Assembly (NCBI GenBank): GCA_003427395.1
Contig: BFEA01000036.1
Span: 3,072,230-3,114,573 of the forward strand
From: Chara braunii
Lineage: Eukaryota; Streptophyta; Charophyceae; Charales; Characeae
Direction: 5' to 3'
Length of the DNA stretch: 42,344 nucleotides
Each line of letters opens with the position of its first letter. Within the stretch, counting starts at the first letter, position 1. Shown here in pieces: positions 10,704 through 21,580 of the stretch. The translations under genes and the position numbers were made by a program. The notes beneath the pieces are model-generated. The model was not told the DNA's origin and did not search any database. It saw only the letters and a program-made list of their open reading frames with translations.

Positions 10704-13187
10704 ATGGAACGAGGGGGGAAGGCAAGTAAACGACAAGCAAGTAGGACTTCAGGGAGCATGGAACAATCTCCGACAAAATCGAAGGGGACGCCGACCGCTG
10801 CGGGGGGGAGTCAGGAGGCACCGGGGTCTAAGAGGCAATGCACCCCAGTTCCACGTCACGAGTCCACGAGCACTCCGGTTCCGAGGGGTGCACCTTCCAC
10901 AGGCACTCCGTTGACTAGTGTTCGGGGCTCTGGACCGAATAACATTATGTTGATGACTGGCGGGCCTGTGGGTCAGGAACGTGTGCCTGGTCCGCCACAG
11001 GGAAGATCTGCAGTGGACGTTGTGCCCGGACGTAAGCCGTCTGGTGAAGGTAAACCGTATGGTGAAACGACTACCGCGGGTCGGCGAGACGATGTGCCCG
11101 TAACATCTGCAGTGGACGTTGTGCCCGGAAGTAAACCGTCTGGTGAATGTAAACCGTCTGCTGAAACGACTGCCGCGGGTCGGCGAGACGATGTGCCCGT
11201 GGTTGATCACAAGGATAAGTTCTGGATGTTGGACTGGGTGGGGGAGATCAGAGAACCATCGAGTGGCCTTGTTCTATACGTGGTCATGAAAGAAAATATT
11301 GTGCCGGTTGGCGGCCTGGTGAGGTGGACTAGACAAGGTGCACCGTCTGCAATGTTCGAGTTGACGATGGTCCTGCATGGACGAGGGGAAAAAATGCCAA
11401 ATGTTAAACATGTCGCTCTTCGATGGGCCAAACACGTGGGATTTGGAAAGTCGATGGTTGATGTATTCAACCCGCCAGGGAGAGCGGAAGTGAAGTTGCC
11501 TGACCTCGTCGACGTCCTCGGGTTCTTCGACAGTAATGTGATCGCGGGCGGAGAGCCGGTTGTGCATCCAGAAGACCGCATATCGGAGCCTAAATGCGTG
11601 CTTTCGAAAACCGTGGAGACTGGGCCTTCGATCACGATCCGCGACACACCGCCGGCTCCGAAAGATGAGCAGATTGGAGAGAAGGGTCCGTGTCGCGGAC
11701 TGGTCGTGCCGTCAGCCCCTATGAAGTCCAGGCCAACGGCGACCAAAGCACCAGTTGCCTTGGGCAGCCATCCGCGCTATGTAGCGGCCACCAAGGGACC
11801 TCTCCCCTTGGTGGGCCAGCAGCGCTACGACTACACTGTGCCAAGCCGCGCAGAGAAAGCCCATGAATATTTTGGAGATGATGATGAAGAGAACAGCGAG
11901 GAATATTCGGAACGAGCAGGAGGACATGAACAGTATGCGGTGGGTGTTGGTGACATGACAAGGCGCTATGGGGAAACAAGTAAAGTGGTTGGACAGGATG
12001 AAGACAGTGAGCACGCTATGAGCGAATCGGGTGGAGAGGTTGGTCTGGCAGGGGGATATGGGAGCAGCGACGAAGGATGTGAGGGGGATGTGCATCCAAC
12101 ACGAGGGGGGGTGCACCACGAGACAGTGGTTGTGGCTACGCATACAAATGCTGCAGGGATCGTTGAGCGAAAGAGGAAGCACAGGCAGGAGAGGAGAAGT
12201 GCTTTGGATAGTAAACGGAGTAAGCAAGAAGCGGGTCAAAAAAGACAATTGAAACTATTGTCCGTGGATGAGGCGGTCCAGCGCACACGGGAGACTGAGG
12301 CGGCCACGAAGAAAAAACAGCAGCCAAAGAAAAGAACGGCAAAGGGTGGTGTCATGGAAAAGACTTCCGTTTTTCCAGCGGAACAACCACAATCGGATGA
12401 AGAGGCCAAAGGTAAGACAGTTACTAGGCCGCCAAGTTTGCGAAATGTGGCATCGGTGACTTCTTCTGGTATTCTCAGCAAAGGCTTCTTCCTTGAGTTG
12501 GACGAGCATGGGAACCAGTGTCCAGACATGGAATTCATTTATGTCAAGTTCGACAGAATTCTGGATATCCCCGACGGGGAATTCAGATACAATCAACGCT
12601 ATTTTGTGCAGCAGACGATTGATGGCATTTATGACGCAATGGTTGCATTAGGTGAGGCTGCTATCAGAGAGAGAATGACTAAAGCTGTCCTTTTGTTGGT
12701 TCCCCTCCGTGATACATTGCATACAAACGCTTCAGGAAGGATTGTGAGAGCAAGGAGGGTGCTGCGCGATGAATTCGAACTCGGCTCTGTGAACAAGTAC
12801 TACTACTACCCTCTCAGCGGTCAACATAACGTGACGGCGGCAAGAAGGTGTTTTGTTGAACGCCCTGACATCGCACAAGAGCTCCGATTGGATCGCTGGA
12901 CTGCGAGGCCTGTTTATTATCCGGATAAGAGCATGGACAATTACGGCACGCTGAGCACTTTCCAGAACGCAAAGGACAAATGGAATACCCCACCGCACCA
13001 GATCGTGGTCATCCAGAACATACTGAAGTTGCGGCACACATCGAACTGTCATGAAGCTAAAGGCGGCTCAGCGGCAGAAGTGAAAAATGCAGATTATAGA
13101 AATTTTGCAGGAAAGACTCTTCGTTTGACCGGATTCGTAATTTGGTTGACATGTCCCTTACTACTCAATGGAGCGGCCAGTGGTTGA
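10704..13187 (+). CDS. Long gene with C-terminal ParB-like domain (first segment)
   Basis: I chose ATG 10704 because a good acceptor (GTTGCTTTCAG) ends at about 10682. The first ~100 residues are Ser/Thr/Pro-rich. A 33-residue unit beginning SAVDVVPG is repeated (99-bp period, 11005 and 11104). A folded stretch follows at 11210-11540 (FWMLDWVGEI, then VGGLVRWTRQG), then an acidic part and a lysine/arginine-rich part near 12160-12350 that could be a nuclear signal. The last ~200 residues resemble a ParB/sulfiredoxin-like domain: a strand FIYVKFDRILDIP, then SIxxxG-like helices, then PLSGQHNVTAAR, comparable to the GxHRxxA motif. In bacteria, ParB-like domains are often joined to beta-class DNA methyltransferases, and a methyltransferase-like domain follows here. 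The frame stops at 13187 but related-looking sequence continues one frame on. Confidence 0.55.
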   Translation: MERGGKASKRQASRTSGSMEQSPTKSKGTPTAAGGSQEAPGSKRQCTPVPRHESTSTPVPRGAPSTGTPLTSVRGSGPNNIMLMTGGPVGQERVPGPPQGRSAVDVVPGRKPSGEGKPYGETTTAGRRDDVPVTSAVDVVPGSKPSGECKPSAETTAAGRRDDVPVVDHKDKFWMLDWVGEIREPSSGLVLYVVMKENIVPVGGLVRWTRQGAPSAMFELTMVLHGRGEKMPNVKHVALRWAKHVGFGKSMVDVFNPPGRAEVKLPDLVDVLGFFDSNVIAGGEPVVHPEDRISEPKCVLSKTVETGPSITIRDTPPAPKDEQIGEKGPCRGLVVPSAPMKSRPTATKAPVALGSHPRYVAATKGPLPLVGQQRYDYTVPSRAEKAHEYFGDDDEENSEEYSERAGGHEQYAVGVGDMTRRYGETSKVVGQDEDSEHAMSESGGEVGLAGGYGSSDEGCEGDVHPTRGGVHHETVVVATHTNAAGIVERKRKHRQERRSALDSKRSKQEAGQKRQLKLLSVDEAVQRTRETEAATKKKQQPKKRTAKGGVMEKTSVFPAEQPQSDEEAKGKTVTRPPSLRNVASVTSSGILSKGFFLELDEHGNQCPDMEFIYVKFDRILDIPDGEFRYNQRYFVQQTIDGIYDAMVALGEAAIRERMTKAVLLLVPLRDTLHTNASGRIVRARRVLRDEFELGSVNKYYYYPLSGQHNVTAARRCFVERPDIAQELRLDRWTARPVYYPDKSMDNYGTLSTFQNAKDKWNTPPHQIVVIQNILKLRHTSNCHEAKGGSAAEVKNADYRNFAGKTLRLTGFVIWLTCPLLLNGAASG

Positions 13188-14067
13188 CGCCCTCGGGCCC
13201 TACATGTTATTGGCAAGGGCGACAGATGACGTTTTCGAAAAGGTGAAACAAGTGTACGCCGCTTGGGAAGCTGGACAATTGTCGGGGAGAGATGTTGTGA
13301 AGCCTGCTACCAAACAAGGTGAATCAGGGAAGGCACCAAGGGGTGGACCCGAATTTGAGTTGAAAGGTGGAGTTAGGTTTCCGGTTCACTGGGTTCAAGA
13401 TACCAAAGGACCGGGTTACCGCGTGGATGTGCACGATCCGGATATCAGAGCGTGAAAGCCTTTTTCAGCGCTTGGGAGGCGTGAGCGGCTTCAACTGTTG
13501 CGAGACATTATCACAGGCAATGTAACACTGACTCCTAAGTAAAGTGGAGCTGCTCAACGTGCCGGGAAACATTCAACGGAGACATACGAGGAAATGGTGA
13601 AGATTGAACGAGCAATGTTGAGGATGTTTCACTACTTCGTCTTCATTTCTGATCCTCACAGGAAGTCGTCAGAGTGGATAAAACCATTCTTCTACAATCT
13701 TTCCGATGTGTTTGATAAGTACTGTCATCAAGGATTGACATCCGAGAGGTGGATCGACCAACGTCGCCATTTCAAAGACATGAATTTGGTGCGAACGTTC
13801 CCGGCTACACTTGGAGGAGCGAGAGGAAAAATGAGAAGAGGGCTCCAAGAAAACAACATCACTTGCTGCGAAGTGCCCCGAAGAGTTCGTGCAGTTTGTC
13901 AACAAACTGCTGCGCAGATCAGAAACCAGGGGTTCGCAAAGCATAAGAATGTTGGGCACAGCGAAATATATACATTTTCAAAAACAGAACGTGAACTCTG
14001 TTTTCGTCTCGTTCCAATGGGAACCAAGCGATATTTCAGACGAGATGGATTCCAAAGAAATATATAG
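13168..14067 (+). pseudogene. Middle segment of the ParB/methyltransferase-like gene, frame-shifted and with stops
   Basis: The frame overlaps the end of the previous segment by 20 bp and lies in a different phase, so an indel (or an unseen intron) near 13150-13190 is likely. It reads as a helical stretch (VFEKVKQVYAAWEAGQLSG), then meets TGA at 13453 and TAA at 13540. Coding-like sequence continues in the same frame (LGRRERLQLLRDII, then MLRMFHYFVF and SEWIKPFFYNLSDVF). Between about 13750 and 13890 the coding signal moves to the frame used by the next segment. In bacterial ParB-methyltransferase fusions this region is the linker and helical domain. I could not place the second shift precisely. 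Confidence 0.5.
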
Positions 14068-16663
14068 AGTCGTCAAACATCTGAGTTGCCACACGGCCGT
14101 GCTGGATTTGTGTCACCCAACCCCGATAGAGGTGTGGACTGAAGAAGTCTTTGATGGTCTACGAATATTCATGGAAAAACTGGTTGGTGATTATTGGACA
14201 CTATTGTGCTTCGTTCCGCGGTCTTGCGAGTTTACATTTTTCAAGCGAGTTACAAGTTGGGACATTCACATTCACTTGTCTATTCTAAAGTGGACTCGTC
14301 GGCAACAAACGAAGGCGAAGCATTCATATAAGGTTGCGAACTTGACTTTGGAGGACATAGACAAAATGGTTGTCATCATGTACTCCAACGATGGGGATTA
14401 TCACCGCAACACTATTCCCTTGCTTGAAGACATTCCAGCAAGCACTCCAGCTGCAGATCGATCATCAGGCGAGCAGGCGGGTGACTTATCAGCACTTGTG
14501 CGCAGAGAGAGAAGGCCAAAGATGTTGCCTGATGTCGTGGAGAAGAACTTCACGCCCACGAAGTTGAAAATGGCAGGTATGGAGCCAAAGGAGAAATTTG
14601 TGTACAAAGGTATGGAAAGGGAGCCAAATGCGATGGTGGAGACATTGGAGCATTTTTGTCCTGCGGATGAGGTGGTTGTTTTCCTGGGAAAAGGTCATGC
14701 GGCGTTGATTTGGGAGTTGTTAAAGAGTCATCGTCATTGCATTGTTTTGGAAAGGAAGGGTATGAAGTTCGAGTTTCTCGTTCAATTCGTCAACAGGATG
14801 GTCAAGAGTGGAGGTTACTTCACCAAATTGGTTAAGCTGCCTCCTCGACATGATGAAAAGCGTAATCTCGTCTACAAAGTCGGCCAAAACATCGTCAACA
14901 TTTGGGAGTTCCTTTTCGAGATTAAGCCACAAAACAGAGGGGAACGTGCATATGTCGCCAGAAGGCGAAAAATGAAATCACTTCTGAGGGGGTATCATAA
15001 GGCACCGGCGGAGACGGAAGTTGCATTTCTAGACCGTTTGGAGATGATGTACTTCGACGAACACATCGGGGCGTTTACAATCGTTGCTTATGCAACTTGT
15101 TTTGGGGAAGGCTTTGATGCTGAGGACTCAGAAGAAGAAAGTGAAGATGGTACTTTGCAAGCGGCTTTGGCAGATGAGAGGCAAAAAACTTGTAGCTCGG
15201 CTTCGCAGGAGATGGGTGCGCCGGGCACATCGTCCGGTTCTGGGGGGGCTTCAAGTATGGCAGTTTCAACGGACCAGTTACCGAATCGTCCCTCAACTTC
15301 TTCGCTTATGCAAGTAACACCTTCTTACATGGCGGGCAACACAACAGCGCTACCTTCCGGCGCAGTTCGGTATGATCCGAGGGTGCAGGCAATGCTCTCC
15401 CAAGAGGTTATGGCAAGTCTGTCAGCACTTGCACATAGCCCGACTACTGTTTTGGAATTGCTATGCTCTCAAACTCCTCAACAACCTCCGTCTGAGCCTT
15501 TGGAGTACGAGATTGAGGACATGATCCCTCCGGACATTGCACGGCTTCCTGGACCTATTGTGTGCCAAGACAATTATACGGTGATGCTTGACAACGTATG
15601 GGGTCATCACATTATATGACACCCCCACCACTTCCAACCTGCATTGGCGAGAGGGAACTGGGTAATGGCTATTAAAGAAGAAGGGGAGTGGCAATTTTGC
15701 CTTCACAAATGTATGTCACAATCCACGTTTGTCACACACGCCAAAAATCAGATTGGCAAGCGACTACTGCGACTTAATCCGAAGGTTTCTCAATCCAGAT
15801 TGGATGCAAGGACAGAAGAAATTTTTCAGGAGTTCAAAACATCTCGATAGCTTGAGTATCTGGAAGAGTTCTATGATCGAGAAACAAGTCAAGCTTTTGG
15901 ATATAATTGGCGTATTGAAGAGGAACTTCAAGACAAAGCTGGGGAAAGGAAAGGAGCGAGCGGCGATGAGAGTGGCAAGGGATCAAGATCAGGCAGCGGT
16001 GCGCTTGGCAAGGGAACAAGATCAAGCGGTGGTGAACATGGAAAGGGATCGGAACCACGGTGCGGTGCCAGTGGCAAGGGTCTGGGACCGAGCGTCGGTG
16101 CAAGTGGAAAGTCGATAACTTAAAGTCATGGTGAACTGCAAAAACACGAAATGTGTCAAGGGCGTCAAGCAACAGAGGGAAAGGTATTAGGACCAAGTGG
16201 CGGTGCACATGACAAGGGATCGGGATTGCCTCTGGGATCAGGACCAAGCAGCGGTGCACATTGCAGGGGATCGGGTTCGCCTCTGGGATTAGGACCAAGC
16301 GGCGGTGCACATGGCAGGCGATCGAGAGGCGATGCAAGTGGCCAGGATTTAGGAGCAAGCGGCGGTGCAAGCGGCGGTGCAAGCGGTGGTGCAAGCGTCA
16401 AGGGCGTAAGTCATGGTGAACTGCCGAAATGTATCAAGGAGGTCCTTCCGGATGACCAAGTTTGGGCGACCACTGTGTTGGCGAGCGAGAGTGTTACTGC
16501 GCAAGTGGATAATACAAGCGCACTTGCAGAATTAGAGATGCCATCGTTAGATATGCCAGCCAAGAAAGATGAGCATGAAGTCTCTCTGGACATGAAGAAT
16601 GAAAGCGCGACTGCAGGTGCAAAGGAAACTGTTAGGCCATCGAAGAGGATGAAGGACATATAG
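13868..16663 (+). pseudogene. Methyltransferase-like domain plus low-complexity tail (last segment, three stops)
   Basis: One frame runs from about 13868 to 16663 with TGA at 15617, TAG at 15848 and TAA at 16121. It includes a hydrophobic strand ending in DLCHPTP followed by EVWTEEVFDGLRIF (comparable in place to the DPPY motif of beta-class amino-methyltransferases). Later come EPNAMVETL and DEVVVFLGKGHA with a following strand VLERKG (comparable to the AdoMet-binding FxGxG motif and its acidic residue). The catalytic motif is degenerate, so activity is doubtful. The part around RAYVARRRKMKSLL to the tail is matched by 28337-30591: FLDRL..MYF, the QPALARGNW block, and EEFYDRETS. Two stops fall where that copy has Trp. 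The tail beyond 15950 is Gly/Ser-rich repeats ending in an acidic segment. I read this with 10704-14067 as one decayed gene. Confidence 0.5.
15950..16420. repeat. Short tandem repeats encoding Gly/Ser/Ala-rich tail
   Basis: Imperfect units of about 30-45 bp containing GGTGCAAGTGG, GGTGCACATGGCA or close variants. In the main frame they read as runs of SGGA, SGKG and LGPS. The motif SHGEL occurs at both ends of the second block (about 16124 and 16409), suggesting the tail grew by duplication. Confidence 0.75.
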
Positions 16664-17045
16664 TACTAAGTACAAGGGAGCAACATACGCTTGTACAGCC
16701 TGAACTTATGATTGCAAAATTAGAAGCACAACAGTCTGCTAACCTCGTGATATCTATCAACGAATCTCCTTTTACACCATCGCATGGTGCGATAGAAGGT
16801 CGTGTTGAAGACAAAGCGTTAGTGAGCCACCGAGGTGAGCACGTACTTATCTCTAAGGGAATATTACATGCACTCATCTCATAGAAAGTAATTTTTTGAC
16901 TAGGTTTGCAAACGTACGCTCGGTGATGAGAAGAAATGAAGTAAAATATTGTGTATCTCTTATTTGCAATTATGTGAAAAATTGAACTTAAACTCATAAT
17001 GTTTTGTCTTGTCAATCATTGTCGTTTTCTATTGATGAACATGTA
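16664..17045. other. Intergenic or intronic stretch, no gene seen
   Basis: AT-rich in its second half. No convincing protein. It ends at a possible splice acceptor (CTATTGATGAACATGTAG|GG) just before the next coding-like exon. Confidence 0.5.
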
Positions 17046-17046
17046 G

Positions 17047-17339
17047 GGCGACAAAAAGAACTGTGGAAAACGACACACGTACGTTCACAAAGGCAGAGTG
17101 AGAAGAATATTATTCATCATGGCTTGCAAGCCTTATCAACTTTGTCGTTATTGCCCAAAAAAGAGAGAAGAAGACTTACACCCATGACATTTCCATCTAT
17201 GAAGCCACCTGCCCTAAGGATGTTTAAAGTTGTTGGAATAAGCCTCAGAGAAGGGAAGAAATTGCATCGCGAAGGTTGCAATTTATCTATTGTGGATGGC
17301 AGCTCTGATAGCGAAATAGATAGACAACCAAAAACATGA
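17047..17339 (+). CDS. Possible N-terminal exon of the Ulp1-type protease gene
   Basis: An open stretch after a plausible acceptor at about 17046, in the frame reading WKTTHVRSQRQ, then a basic patch KKERRRL, FPSMKPPALRMFKVVG and an acidic end SSDSEID before TGA. No known domain. Its place about 100 bp ahead of the Ulp1 domain on the same strand, and the basic patch, make it a candidate N-terminal region of that protein. It could equally be unrelated. Confidence 0.3.
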
Positions 17340-17433
17340 ACTCGGGTCTACGTTGTACATCACATAACAAAAAGTTCGTTTTTGTATGAAGTCTTAGTCG
17401 TTCCATTGTTGTTTATATGTGTGTTTGTATGCA

Positions 17434-18237
17434 GTTCATGACCCTTCGTTCCAGATTCCTTTAGCAACAAAACGCCTCACCGTAGAAGAAAAGGAGTATC
17501 TTGACATGATTACAGGCAACAGCGAAGACAATGAAGCATACGATATTGTCGATTACAAGGGGAGCTGGAAGGTGGGAAAGGAAGACATCATGGTCGTCGT
17601 CGAGGATGGGAAATGGTTAAATGACGAAGTCGTCAATTTGTAGATGTTAGCTGTCCAAATCACCAATGACCACATCAAGGTTGATTCGGCATGTACGGAA
17701 GTGACAAGAGATCATGAAAACTCTTAAAGTGTTCCTTTTGTGTACATTATCAATTCTTTTTTCTTCACTCGATTGTCAGGTCCTTCGAGGTTTGAAACTG
17801 CATATTCCGAAGGGATGAAATGAGTGAAGGACACAAATCTTTTTTATTATGACTTAGTGATTATCCCTCTACATTTTGGAAATCACTGGGCCTTAGCTTA
17901 TGTCAGCATAGACGGTCCAAACTGTAAATTCCACCTCATAGACTCTCTCCCTCGTGTTGACTATGTTTCAGTCCTCGAACGTTTGGAAGATTTTTTCGAA
18001 GTGGAGTTTCATCGACACAATCTTCACGAAAGATATCATGTGGACGGGCCTACATCCTCCTTTTATACATCAGAAGATGGGATTCCTCCTCAAGAGGATT
18101 CTTGTAGTTGTGGTGTTTTTATGTTAGGTTTTGCATCTTTGCTTGCAAGAGGTCACTTCCCTCCATTTGCTTTCTCACAAGCCAATATTTCTGATATGAG
18201 GCTAATAGCATTTGATATTTTGTCCATGGTTAGATAG
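17434..18237 (+). pseudogene. Ulp1/SENP-type SUMO protease (peptidase C48) with three in-frame stops
   Basis: A single frame from an acceptor (TGTATGCAG|TTC) at about 17433 to TAG 18237 covers a complete C48 domain. It has DGKWLNDEVVNL, then INSFFFTRL, LFYYDLVIIPLHFGNHWALAYVSI (catalytic His), HLIDSL (catalytic Asp) and QEDSCSCGVFML (oxyanion Gln and catalytic Cys). The triad is intact. TAG 17641, TAA 17725 and TGA 17821 interrupt the N-terminal third. The TGA is at the position of the Trp conserved in SENP/Ulp1 proteins just before the L/VF..D strand, and the TAG where SENP1 has Tyr. Ulp1 domains are common passengers in plant transposons (MULE and CACTA types) and cleave SUMO or related modifiers. 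It is the last gene of locus 1. Confidence 0.8.
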
Positions 18238-18654
18238 GAAAGTCAATGAGGTGCGACTAAAGCTACAGTCCGTAGTTAATATTTTGTTCATGAGATTGAC
18301 ATGTTTACTGAGTGTAAATATTCGAGGAAAAAACTTGACATTGTATTTTATTTTGAGCACAAGCAACACGGGAGCATGATTGTTTTGAACTTGTATAATC
18401 AATGACTGTCACATTAAATTTTTCCTTCAACTTTTCATATATGAGCATTGTTTTGTCGTTCCTTCAACTTTGCATTGCTAAGCATTGATATATGAACATT
18501 GTTTCGTCCTTATTTTGCTTTGTCGTTATTTCGTCTATAATTTCCTCATTTCGTTCTGCCATTTTACAGTTTTAAAAAAAAGTGAACATGAAAATAATTT
18601 CACTTATAACGAAAACACTGTTTCTATCTATTGATACAACGAGATGTTCTCTTT
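18238..18654. other. AT-rich 3' flank of the Ulp1 gene, no gene seen
   Basis: No credible frame. Several short AT-rich direct repeats are present (GAACATTGTTTCGTC at about 18493 and a variant near 18440). It may contain the polyadenylation region of the Ulp1 gene. Confidence 0.5.
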
Positions 18655-18669
18655 CTTTCTCTCTCTCTC

Positions 18670-18745
<76 letters not shown>

Positions 18746-18752
18746 ACACACA
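18655..18752. repeat. (TC)n-(AC)n compound microsatellite
   Basis: A TC run to about 18711 passes directly into an AC run with a few G interruptions. Frames through it are low-complexity only. Confidence 0.97.
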
Positions 18753-19119
18753 CGTGCTTACCTACAAACAACTCTTTAAAGAGAGAAAAAGAGAAGTACC
18801 AATACGGAATAGAGAACTATGACTGTGAAATCGACTATGAATGAGAGAAGTGAACAAGGAAGGACACACATGCGAAACACCTCATCTTCTGAAACAATAG
18901 ACATTCCCTTCATTATGGTACGGACAACTTTCGTCGGGAATAAACGGATGAGTGAATGCCAAGTGCATTTCGACAGAAAGTGCATACATCCATCCCCGTT
19001 CTACATCGAGATGCACAACAATACGCACAAGACAGCCCATGCCTCTCGAAACTCGCAGTTTGTTGTAGACAATAGGAAAGGCCACTATCAGAGGCGCACC
19101 GAAATGCCCTAAGAGTCGT

Positions 19120-19750
19120 ATTGCCCTAGTCGGAAGTCACCGCGGAGGGTGATTGCTTCTCCAAAAGCTCCTGTACGAGGAACGAACCAGCCATTGGGTT
19201 CTGATGTACCTGCTCGCCTCCTGCCATCCAGCTTCAGGCAGAGGCAGCCACCAGGTGTCCTCTACAAACTAAATTTTCCCAGAAGGGAAACAAATCTTTA
19301 AGTTCTTGTCGTCATGCCGAGGACAACAAGTCTCCTTCAAGTGGTTGTTCTGAAGCCGAAAACCAGCGCTCTCCCTAGCGAACATCGGCATAATGCCTCC
19401 CGTCGTGGAAGAAAATATGATGCTTGAACTCACGATTGAGCGCGTGATAGTTCCATATGAAGCTCGGTGCATACACAGTGATCTTCGCTTTAAACGGTTC
19501 GAGAGTGTTCTCCAATGAAAAGCTCCACTTGCCCATACCACACCACTTCCCCTCGCCACAAACCAAGGACAAGTTTTTGCAACCTGTGCTCGAGCTCACC
19601 ATGAAGCTCGACGACTGTGTGACGCACCTTCCCCATGCTGAGCGCCCCGGGGCATGGTGAGCGAACTCCACGAACGTATGAGAAAACCCTAAAGTTGAAC
19701 AACTTTTGCCTCAGCGTGACAGCGTCACATCGAATTTTTTTAACCAAACT
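19120..19750 (-). other. Unidentified coding-like remnant
   Basis: Overlapping minus-strand frames of about 98 residues (19375-19671) and neighbours have coding-like composition, including GMGKWSFSLENTL, FIWNYHALNREFKHHIFFHDGRHYADV and a possible continuation ERWFSASEQPLEGDL in another frame after a shift near 19375. I recognise no family. The pattern suggests a decayed gene of at least 200 codons. Confidence 0.3.
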
Positions 19751-19935
19751 TATTAAATTTGGTAAAAGATTATTTCAGGGCCAAAAATTCTATTTTTTTC
19801 GTTGAATTGTTTTTAGTGAGTTTTCTATGACATGAGCTACGTGCATATAAATTTTCAAGGCATTTTGTTAAGCCAAACAAAAATGAAAAATCGCCAAAGA
19901 TAGCGGTGTCAAAATGTGCTCGGCCGCTCAGTTTG

Positions 19936-20463
19936 TGCAAGGAACCCGACTGTTCACCAGTTGATGGAGTGTTTCACATTGCATGCATGAATACAGATCA
20001 CACAGATTGTGTAGCCTCACACAAAGCTCAAAGGAAAATGAGTGGTCGCCAGATAGCGCAATTCAATTATCACAACCAAATTTAATAGAGAGAATCAAAA
20101 GTTAAAAAATGTATAGCACCCAACAAAATTACAAGTCTTCTTCATCAAACGTGAATTCCTGGCCTGACGCACATCAGCGCCAGCAGCCAATCATCATCAA
20201 TGGCGCTCAACAGGTAAGTAACACCATAGCTTTCTTCTCTCTCTTCTCTCCTTGTCTTTCTTCTCTTTGTCTCTCTCTAAAGTCCTGGTCTACTCACACT
20301 CATCTCGCATGCACACTCTCTATCAAACGAGGATCCTAGTCTACTCACACTCATTTCGCATGCACACTCCCTATCACACGAGGATCCACTCTGCATACTA
20401 CTCACTGGTACTCCTACCACTAATCCATCTGCTGCTACTAAATTTTGCTAGTGCAGCTATGGA
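19936..20463 (-). repeat. LTR-like repeat, copy at 20 kb
   Basis: About 520 bp matching 33447-33913 in the same orientation, including GGAACCCGACTSTTCACCA, a shared GAGTGTTTCACATTGCATGC and shared AATGGCGC..CAACAGGTAAGTAAC sequence with a downstream CT-rich tract. Similarity ends sharply on both sides. The 33-kb copy abuts a possible tRNA primer-binding site, so this is probably a solo or 3' LTR in minus orientation. Confidence 0.6.
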
Positions 20464-20489
20464 CATGTTATTCGTTAAAATATGACATT

Positions 20490-21575
20490 ATATTTTAAAT
20501 TGGTACTCGCACACTATTAATTTCATGTCTAAATCGCTATATTTTTGGACCTGAATGGAACTTAGGAACCGGAAGAATGCAATTGAGAGGTCATAAATTG
20601 AATCTAAACTAGAGATTTAAGGCAATCACTTACTGATCATGATGAATTAAGTGTGGATTCCATTGCACTTCCATCAATTTTGTAACTTAAAAGCCATTAC
20701 GGTTACAACATGAATTGTTGAACTCTCAATTTCTTTACACCTTGGTCAATTTTGAGTCAGCATTGAGTCGGACCTCTTCTAGATGACATTGTGACTTCCC
20801 TTGATTTATTGAAACTCAATAGTGGGACTGTCACACTTACGACAAACAAATGAATGGCTTAAGTACTAATAATCTAGTATGGATTCCGTCGCACTTCGAT
20901 AATTTTTGCTTTAACTATATTAAATGTATACTAATCACGACAAAGTTTAACGAATCACACGATAAATGAATGACACGACAAACGAGATTACGGTTTAAGT
21001 ACAGTGACTATGGGTTCCATCGCACTTTGATAATTTATGTACTTCATACTTATTAAAAGACGTGACACTCAGTCTGTTCGGTGTGATTTAAGGATGGATT
21101 CCAACAATGTGACACTTCGATAATTTTGGACTTTATCACACTTCGACAATTTATGTGACTTTAAAGACGAAACTGACATGTCACTGTCATACATTGAAAT
21201 GTGCTTGAATCAGACGTACTACACATGACATGGTGTGAAGGCGAAACTATATGGTTTATGTATGGATTTCGGTGCACTTTGACAAAAAATCATAAACCGA
21301 TAAAACATTGTCATATTAAACTGAAATTCATGTGAGTACCATGGATTCTGTCTCACCTCAAGAAATGTCGTACCCATGAAAAATTAAAAGTCAAATATTG
21401 TACTGGTAACTAAAGTTCAAAATTATACGCTGGGTGCAAGAAATCGCAAATGCAACATTGAAGTACGTCTACATTAAACGCTACAAGCCAACTGTACATT
21501 GAACTACGTCTAAATTAAACGCTACGAGTCGCAACAATGTAAACTTTCTAAGACGTTATCATTTACAAAATTTGA
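20490..21575. repeat. Degenerate repeats around GGATTCCRTYGCACTTYGATAATTT
   Basis: At least six diverged copies of a block resembling ATGGATTCCGTCGCACTT followed by GATAATTTTTG recur at about 20650, 20880, 21005, 21095, 21262 and 21340, spaced about 80-230 bp, with similar flanking ACGACAAA sequences. The region is AT-rich and non-coding. It lies immediately downstream of gene A copy 2. Confidence 0.6.
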
Positions 21576-21580
21576 AGTTC

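Noticed and set aside
147-18711. The (TC)n runs at 147 and 18655 as terminal repeats of locus 1
   Set aside because: Same-strand simple repeats that also occur at 42281. No inverted or unique sequence accompanies them.
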